Assembly (NCBI RefSeq): GCF_932526225.1 | Contig: NC_064038.1 | Span: 3,720,001 to 3,784,000, forward strand | Origin: Nematostella vectensis | Taxonomy: Eukaryota > Cnidaria > Anthozoa > Actiniaria > Edwardsiidae | Direction: 5' to 3' | DNA: 64,000 nt | Part shown: positions 57,301 to 64,000 of the stretch, piece after piece | Layout of the letters: the number at the start of each line of letters is the position of its first letter | Position numbering within the stretch: position 1 is the stretch's first letter | The notes under the pieces: generated by a model | The model's database searches: none | What the model saw: the letters and a program-made list of their open reading frames with translations, nothing else | Told to the model about the DNA's origin: nothing | Position numbers and translations under genes: made by a program

Positions 57301-60300
57301 ATATGAAAGAACTTGTTGTCTCCACAGTTCTTTTGAAGCTTTTGTACAAACGTCTCGTCTGTGCTCTGATAAAGAGGCATGAAAATAAGACTATAAAAAT
57401 TGTTGGGTTAAATCAAACAACCTAACTGATCGTGATTTCAAACAAGAATATAGAATCGACTAGAATTTGACCTTGCCAAAATCAAGCTCCCTTAGGGGGG
57501 TTCGGGATGTTGAGTCGGCAATATTTGTCGTAACTTATCCAATCCTAGAAAGCTAAACTTGTTCGCTAAAATGTAGAGTAATGACTCTGACCCCTATGAG
57601 GGGTACAGGATCGTGGTGGTATGGAAAGTCATCAAATTGTTCTAAGCTCAACGTGTACCTGTGGAAAGTGTGACTCTTCGTCTAGCAGAGCCAAGATCCC
57701 AATTGGCTTACCAAGGAAAAGATCCTGTGGAAAAGACAAATAGGTATTGAAATGGTTCATAACGAACATAGCAATAATTTGACGGTTGACCATATAGCAT
57801 GAATAGATGGGGAAATGGCATAATTTACTTGTGGCGAATATGGTGCAACAAATAGATAAGTGCAGCTAGAGCTGGTTTCTCGTAATAGACTGGCATCAAA
57901 ACATCAACCACGCGGTGCGGTGCTGCCTTACTAGCACTGGTTTGTTGTCCTGGAATGAGATGGAGGTCCAGTCGATGCCTTCCTTCTTGTACTCCTCCTG
58001 CTCCCACATGAAGATGTGCTGCTCGATACGACAGATGGTTAACATAACCCACAACAGTCTACACTAATATAACAACATCAGGCCCGTGCTCAGGGGACAA
58101 CAGCCGAAGGTCCAATATCGGTTCTCAATAGACTTGCTATTTGTAAACAAAACAATAAAGCATAAGCTAGATCAGTCTGGTATGTAGTCAAATCCGACAA
58201 TAAACGTCCCGTGGAGATACTGCAACGGCACCGGAAAAATTAGGTCCACTTTTTTCCGATTTCGCCCCCCCCCCCCCCCCCCCCCAAGAAAAATCCTGGT
58301 TACGGGCCTGAACATAGTTAGGCACTATTGCCAATTAAGCATTTATGATGGATGGAGTATAGTAGACCAAGGCTCTTAAAGAAGGCCAATGCCGCCATTT
58401 TATGCTCCCGTTCATGAATTGCGAGTCACACAAAGCATCCATTTCCATCGGCTAATTCAAGCAAGTAAGCAAGATATTTTAAATCAAATATCGCCAATAA
58501 TGTATCAGACTTTATTCGTAGATTGGTATTTTGGAGTAGACTTACGAATAAACCGCTGTATTTTCAATGATCAACAGTAACAAATAAAAGGGGTGATCAA
58601 CATTCTTTAAATTCTAAGAATGCTTGTTTTACGTGTTGTTTGGGGTTGCATTCATGGCAGTTCAAAATGTAAAGTAGCTTACCCAAATATTTGCAATTTG
58701 ATTCAAATATTACCATAGATTCAATCATAACGTTATAATAAAATTATGGAAATACCTGGTTGAAGAAAAACTGTAATTGTTCATTTGCGAGATTGATGCA
58801 GGCCTGCTCAAAGCTATTCGTCTCAAAATGTTCAAAACCGAAGATGTCAAGGATGCCTGTCGACAGAGCGTGTTATTTAGAAGGCAGCTACACACTTAAC
58901 CCTTTTTCAGTTTTTAACAGTAATAACAGCAAGGTATTTTTCGGGAAAAATAGAAAGTTGAAGATTTCATTTTTGGGAACTTCTTTAAATCAACTATAAA
59001 CTGCATTGAGTTTTTATTACCTACGCCTTCACTATTGCCGTTTGGCTTACATTTCTCAATTCATGAACTATGTTTACCCACCGTATGATAAAAAAGGTAT
59101 TGAGGCTAAAATACTTTTGGTCCTTGAATAAAAACCACAAAATAAGAAATGGCACAGATACGGGCGGTTCAGGTTTTACGAAGTTAACAGCTTTGCACCG
59201 AAGCACCAAGTTCACTTACCAATTTCAGTGAGATGTTGATCAAGTGATTCTATGGATGGAGCCAGCAAATGGTTGATCTTGTTGACGATCCAGCTAAAGA
59301 GACGTCCATACAAAGCCTTGCTTGTCGCATCTCGTACGTCTGACAAGAGATATATGTTTTATGTACTTATATGTAAAAATACATACAGCTGATCATGAAA
59401 AGTCTGTAAAACTAAAATGACATTTCCAGCTAAAATGACATTTCCAATTATAGAAAAGTCACGTGATATTCATATATCCACTTTCCGCGCGTGTATTCAC
59501 GCGAGTGGAATATTGCGTGTGCTACAGACATTTACAGTGGACCGCTTCTTCACGTAAGTTGTATATGTAATGATGTACCTTGCGCTTGATGAGGTTTGAG
59601 CCTGCGTTTGATGCAACTTCCTCGCATAACTGTCGAGGTAGATGTCAATACCTCTTCCAGTTTATCTGATTTGACACCCAATAGCTTCTACAAACACAAC
59701 GGTTAAAGGGAATAGACATACATATTTAATGACATAACCAAATCGAAAATAGATCTTAGACATACAGCGGCTGTTTTGAGTGACGCATGTGCATCAGCTA
59801 TTACAGCTCCCTCATGCTCGCCTTCCTCGAACTTCATGTTTCCAAGTGTCAGCACAGCAGACAAAATAGTAAACATGTCCTCTTGCTCCTGTCAGCCGAA
59901 GGATAGAACAACAAGAAACAAGTAAACATATGAGTTTTAATGATATAAGAACAGTTGGGATTAAGTTATTAAAGTCAAGATGCTCGGAAAGTTGAGAGGC
60001 TTACCCAAATAGTATACACTTAAGGTTGTACTGCAGTGCTTTACATATGGGAGTTGAATAGACACGCAGATAAATGTGACATATAAAACTAGGAATACCC
60101 AAGGTTCTTCTTTAAGTGCCTGTAAACATTATCATGGCTTTCAAAGACAGGATTTCTCTTTCTCTTCTTACCCATGAACCACAGCGGGTTACGACACATA
60201 AATTTTCGAGTGCGACCCAATATGAAATCCGCTTATACTTAGATGAATGTAAATTAAAATATTTAAGGGATTTGTGAATCATAGGTTGGCAAGGTTAGCT

Positions 60301-63300
60301 GACAAGAAAAGGTACAATTTAAGTGATATCATGTAAAGTATGGGTATAGAGAGGTACGGTAAGCTGAGGTATTGGTGTCGTGTGATGAAGCTATTGTGCC
60401 GTGGTGATACTTGGGTAAGCATATCACTTAATCTCACTCTGCCCATGGAAATAAAGGTGAGCTAAGTAAGTGTAGCTAAGGTATGAAAGCGGATAAGGTA
60501 TGAAAGCTCACCTCATCTAAAAACCCCACTAGATCCATTGCGTTTTGTAGCTGCCCAAAGTGGTCCTGGTTGGCTTTCTGTTTTCGACGGTCCCATCCGT
60601 TACTAAGATAACTACGGAAACACGATCGAGCATGCGATTTTTGCGGAGCATTTATACAGAGGGCTTATAAGCTGTGTATGGATCTATGGGTTCCACCAGA
60701 GGCGGATTAAGGGGTGGGCCGAGCGGGTCCCCCCCCCTCCAATTTTCAGATATTTGGCTTATATATAACAAGTAATATAAGGAAATACAAAGAAGAACAT
60801 TGAACCCTGCCCCCCTTTCTTGAAACCCTTGCCCCCCCCCCCTCCAATTTTCAGATATTTGGCTTATATATAACAAGTAATATAAGGAAATACAAAGAAG
60901 AACATTGAATCCTGCCCCCCTTTCTTGAAACCCTTGCCCCCCCCCCCCTCCAATTTTCAGATATTTGGCTTATATATAACAAGTAATATAAGGAAATACA
61001 AAGAAGAACATTGAATCCTGCCCCCCTTTCTTGAAACCCTTGCCCCCCCCCCCCCCTCCAATTTTCAGATATTTGGCTTATATATAACAAGTAATATAAG
61101 GAAATACAAAGAAGAACATTGAATCCTGCCCCCCTTTCTTGAAACCCTTGCCCCCCCCCTCCAATTTTCAGATATTTGGCTTATATATAACAAGTAATAT
61201 AAGGAAATACAAAGAAGAACATTGAACCCTGCCCCCCTTTCCTTTCTTGAAACCCTTGCCCCCCCCCCTTTTTCCATGGAGCTCCTGGACCCGCCCCTGT
61301 CCACCTTATGGGAAGTGTTTAGTTTTGTACGTCCCAACGGTGTAACAGTGTGTCGGTAGGAGAATAGATTTAAAGCTAAGTCCACCTTATGGGGAGTGTT
61401 TAGTTTTGTACGTCCCAACGGTGTAACAGTGTGTAAGTAGGAGTATAGACCTAAAGCTAAGTCCACCTTATGGGAAGTGTTTAGTTTTGTACGTCCCAAC
61501 GGTGTAACAGTGTGTCGGTAGGATAATAGACCTAAAGCTAAGTCCACCTTATGGGAAGTGTTTAGTTTTGTACGTCCCAACGGTGTAACAGTGTGTCAGT
61601 AGGAGTATAGATCTAAAGCTAAGTTAGCAGGGAAATTAATGTTAAGAAAACTGTGAACACTAACCTGTACTTTTCAGGTGTCTGAAGATGATACTTCTTT
61701 TTCTCTTCCTGAGAAAGTCCCGCGAACAAGTAATAGAATATGTGAAAGTTCTCTTCTCCACTGCTTTGCATCGCTACACGAGACTTTTCCAGGAGGTACT
61801 CCGAGATTTTGGCTCCAACAACTATAATGTTAACGAGAATATTTATTTTTGCAAACGTTTATTCTTGTGAGCCGAGTATCACTGAATATCACAGTTGTTT
61901 TGGCACCCCTTTCTCTCCCACAACATCACGAGGTTGGAACGCCAAATTTTTGCAATCTTCCGAGCAAAGGAGGAAACGAGAAAGGACGGAACGAATGATA
62001 AAACAAGAAAGGATGGAAGAAGGGATTATAGTAAAGATAGAAAAAAAAAGTGATGATAGGAGCAACAGGCAGGGGCGGCGGAAGGGGAGGGGAAGGGGGG
62101 GGCAACCCCCCACTTTTTAAGGGGGGGGGCAGCGCCCCTCTACTTTTCTGAGCGGATGTTTCTTTATATATGAACGTTTTTTTAACCAACAAATTTGTTG
62201 AACGTTTTAAAATCCAGTGACGCATAAAAACCTAGGTTATCCCCCGCATTCTTATAAATTGCGCTTAAGAATTTGAGGCCAAAACCCTCCCTTCCCCCTG
62301 AAACCACCTACCACCCCTCCCCCTAAAACCACTACCCACCCCTCCCCTCAACATTTGCCCCCCCTCCCTCCTCCCCCCCCCCCCCCACTCCACCGCCCCT
62401 GGCAGGTGAGAGAAAGAAGCTACTAGATAGGGTAGTGTACCTGTGCCTGCATGAAACTTGAGCTGGATGTATTTGCCAAAGCGACTTGAGTTGTCATTCA
62501 TCAGGGTCTGGGCGTTACCGAATGACTCGAGAAGAGGGTTCACCTGGTAAGGTATAATCATTAACACTTAATAAAAGCCTAGAAAGAAATAAGTTATTCT
62601 TAACCCATCCACTTTGAGTTAATTTTGTTGGTATTTCAAAATAATTCTGGACTTCATGTGCTAATGACTTGACATGTTAATATTTTAACAACTGCATAAT
62701 GACTTGACATGTTAATATTTTAACAACTGCATCATTTCCTTAATATTACTTGCATGCCATTTTCTAATCCCTAGATTTAACCTTTAGTACAGGATCTGGT
62801 GACCTTTAGTTTGCAATTATAAGTTTTGGAGATAGGGTTAAGGCCTGGCTAGACTATTACGTTTCGATCGCGTAAGGTGTGAAAGGTAAGGTGCGACATG
62901 ATTCCTAAATGTTTCCCTAGTTTAGCCACTACCTAAAACATGTAGCGTGCGACAAAGTTTGTAGGGCGCGACACGAAAATGTTTCTCATTTATTTGTCGG
63001 TGCTAAAAGGTTTGGCGTGTGCTACAATGATTTTAAAGGTGGCTTAACTAGAAAAAAATGTCGCAGGACATATGGTGCACGCTACATGTCTCATAGTTTA
63101 ACCAGGCCTTTATATTTCTAAGGTGCATTTTATCGGGTATATATAGAGTTGAGGTAGAATGAGCGCAATATCTAGACTGAACTGTAGCAAATACGGAACT
63201 TATTCCCCGGATAAAAGAGAATTCAATGATGATGCAGAGACGCGCACGTGTTTCTATGCCATAAATGTTCAATGTCTTCTGGTGGCTACAGCACGAAAAC

Positions 63301-63923
63301 GTTCCTCACATTTGGTCTTCATATCGATTTCAGGTCGCACCATGAATTATATGGAAAGTATTGATTTAACTAAATCGTACAAGTGTATCGTACCTGTAGA
63401 ATCTGTTGCTCAAGCTGGGATGTTCCCTGGGAAAGCTCCACAAGCTGACAGATAATGAACTTTGTTGACTCAGTCTTGCCCGCTCCGCTCTCACCACTGC
63501 AACGAGATGTTACACATGTTACGTATCATCTATGATAACATGCTATTTTCCCCCACCAAAGTGTTAAATAATGCAAGAAGATATTATGTGTTCTGTGGAC
63601 CTGTTGGATATCATACCTTATGACGCATCATTGGTTCTGTGGACCTGTTGGATATCATACCTTATGACACAGCATTGGTTCTGTGGACCTGTTGGATATT
63701 ATACCTTATGACACAGCATTGGTTCTGTGGACCTGTGGGATATCATACCTTATGACACAGTATTGGTTCTGAGGACCTGTTGGATATTATACCTTATGAC
63801 ACAGCATTGGTTCTGTGGGCCCGTTGAGCCTTTGCCGAGCATCGCCTGGTATGCAGCGTCCGCCAATGCATAGATGTGAGGCGCAAGACTAGACTTGACC
63901 GCCATCTTGTACTGACTTGACAC
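47304..63923 (-). CDS. Unconventional myosin with C-terminal SH2 domain (5' end outside window)
   Basis: About 30 exons, read from 63923 down. Motor: 63923-63793, 63496-63394, 62543-62441, 61821-61665, 60611-60512, 59888-59766, 59687-59579, 59339-59220, 58856-58756, 58018-57932, 57724-57659, 57365-57249, 57169-57058, 56802-56732, 56653-56588, 56270-56190, 56101-56063, 55943-55858, 55522-55427, 55145-55053. IQ and tail: 54213-54061, 53716-53583, 52935-52832. SH2: 52653-52555, 51265-51176, 50335-50218, 49236-49189. C-terminus: 48338-48285, 47980-47909 and probably 47402-47304. Landmarks: P-loop [11 protein letters not shown]; switch [11 protein letters not shown]; switch [19 protein letters not shown]1 region [10 protein letters not shown]; converter end [25 protein letters not shown]. 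Motor sequence is closest in feel to class III/VII/X-type myosins, but I cannot assign a class. All junctions keep phase except 55427/55145. Confidence 0.93.
48449..48974. mobile_element. TTAA-flanked MITE (piggyBac-like ends) in myosin intron
   Basis: The element is 526 bp, flanked by TTAA on both sides (48445-48448 and 48975-48978). Terminal inverted repeats of roughly 90 bp begin GGTGGCCCGCGTCAATTC on the left and end GAATTGACGCGGCCCACC on the right. TTAA duplication is the hallmark of piggyBac and some related superfamilies; the assignment is inference. The frame at 48682-48996 inside it is not a transposase. Confidence 0.85.
49189..52653 (-). CDS. SH2 domain exons of the myosin gene
   Basis: Four exons in continuous phase. 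[18 protein letters not shown] is the SH2 start, with the Trp, the alpha-A Arg and the alpha-A helix. [18 protein letters not shown] is strand B with the invariant FLVR arginine that binds phosphotyrosine. CKHYMIDQ carries the strand D His. [20 protein letters not shown] and [16 protein letters not shown] close the fold. All key ligand-binding residues are present, so it should bind phosphotyrosine peptides. The upstream exon (52935-52832, acidic, [18 protein letters not shown]) connects it to the IQ tail, and the downstream exons follow in frame, which argues against an unrelated neighbouring gene. Confidence 0.92.
49832..50126. mobile_element. TA-flanked MITE (Tc1/mariner-like ends) in myosin intron
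   Basis: 295 bp beginning CAGTACTTACCCGCTT and ending AAGCGGGTAAGTACTG, flanked by TA (49830-49831 and 50127-50128). The arms are about 30 bp or longer. It has no coding capacity. Confidence 0.82.
51845..51931. repeat. 29-bp tandem repeat, 3 copies
   Basis: Unit begins cgtactaaaagatgacacg and contains the E-box-like cacgtg. It lies in the intron between the first two SH2 exons. Confidence 0.9.
54321..54795. repeat. 32-bp tandem repeat, about 15 copies, in myosin intron
   Basis: Unit cctgtgatggttatag-t/c-gctagcgtgacgtga. Copies fall into two classes that differ at one base (tgctagc or cgctagc), interspersed in no simple order. Each unit contains GCTAGC and a TGACGTGA (CRE-like) sequence. Confidence 0.95.
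58265..58285. repeat. Poly-C tract
   Basis: A homopolymer of more than 20 C in a myosin intron. The exact length in an assembly is unreliable. Confidence 0.8.
60720..61275. repeat. About 105-110-bp tandem repeat, 5 copies, in myosin intron
   Basis: Unit: cctccaattttcagatat, ttggcttatatataacaag, aatacaaagaagaacattga, ctttcttgaaacccttg and a C-run of variable length that causes the period to vary. Copies start near 60737, 60842, 60948, 61057 and 61159. The frames reading repeated [12 protein letters not shown] are repeat translations. Confidence 0.93.
61301..61625. repeat. 81-bp tandem repeat, 4 copies, in myosin intron
   Basis: Unit starts ccaccttatgggaagtg and contains acgtcccaacggtgtaacag. 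Copies start at 61301, 61382, 61463 and 61544. It lies next to the previous array, just before the exon that ends at 61665 on the plus strand. Confidence 0.95.
62840..63110. mobile_element. Possible MITE in myosin intron
   Basis: Imperfect terminal inverted repeats, AAGGCCTGGCTAGACTAT at the left and its near reverse complement at the right (15 of 17 match). Internal sequence has repeated gcgaca/gtagcg motifs. No clear target duplication. Confidence 0.45.
63394..63923 (-). CDS. Myosin exons with P-loop (most 5' exons in window)
   Basis: Exon 63923-63793 reads [18 protein letters not shown] and ends CVI at a phase 2 donor. Exon 63496-63394 supplies [15 protein letters not shown], the ATP-binding P-loop, then QLEQQILQ. 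The preceding exon lies past 64000 or in its last bases. Confidence 0.95.
63591..63810. repeat. 44-bp tandem repeat duplicating an exon end and its splice donor
   Basis: Five 44-bp copies of ttctgtggacctgttgga, tatcataccttatgacac, agcattgg. On the minus strand each copy contains the last bases of the upstream myosin exon plus its ATAAG|GTAT donor. True donor GT is at 63792; copies follow at 63748, 63704, 63660 and 63616. They lie in the intron directly before the P-loop exon. Confidence 0.93.
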
Positions 63924-64000
63924 CTGAATGACATAACCAAAGTGATACACAAGCTTCTTTCTTTTTTTTTCTGTCTCATAGAGATGCGGAGGGCGTTGGG

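Noticed and set aside
60652-61580. Frames with repeated [12 protein letters not shown] and [14 protein letters not shown]
   Set aside because: They are translations of two tandem arrays inside a myosin intron.

Overview
This window is animal nuclear DNA: AT-rich, intron-dense, with GT-AG introns, microsatellites, minisatellites, MITEs and retrotransposons. The protein-coding genes resemble vertebrate genes closely in sequence and architecture. The repeat style and a divergent intronless class A GPCR point to an anthozoan cnidarian such as a sea anemone like Nematostella. The species call is inference; the gene calls below come from reading exons and splice sites directly.

Layout. (1) 1-2339, + strand: the last four exons of a laminin alpha-like gene (end of one laminin G domain plus a complete terminal one). 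(2) 4165-5232, - strand: an intronless rhodopsin-class GPCR. (3) 8939-16281, - strand: a complete ten-exon FKBP8 gene; intron 1 holds about 1.8 kb of a 51-bp minisatellite and intron 3 a GTGA/GTGGGTGA array. (4) 16732-19826, + strand: a complete four-exon INTS14 (Integrator subunit 14) gene, head-to-head with FKBP8. (5) 22514-24690, - strand: a complete two-exon ABHD17 depalmitoylase gene. (6) 28.9-45.5 kb: a transposon-rich block. It holds a tandemly duplicated LINE endonuclease fragment, a Ty3/gypsy-type LTR retrotransposon (34996-41264) with 192-bp LTRs that look identical and a 5-bp target duplication, a non-LTR reverse transcriptase inserted in its gag, several decayed LINE pieces, and a few host exons I cannot assign. 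(7) 47.3-64 kb, - strand: about 30 exons of an unconventional myosin whose 5' end lies beyond the window.

The most interesting gene is the myosin. Its motor has a P-loop, switch I and switch II, converter and IQ motif. After a short basic and then acidic tail the same reading frame enters a complete SH2 domain, followed by acidic, tyrosine-containing and proline-rich (PPLPAR) segments. All but one of the splice phases match across this stretch, so an actin motor fused to a phosphotyrosine reader is well supported by the sequence. The LTR element is also notable: right next to its 5' LTR, where a tRNA primer site is expected, it has a 13-nt sequence exactly complementary to its own LTR, the arrangement expected for Tf1-like self-priming.

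FKBP8, INTS14, ABHD17 and the laminin fragment are ordinary conserved housekeeping or matrix genes. They do not form an operon-like unit; only FKBP8 and INTS14 look co-regulated, through a shared bidirectional promoter interval.
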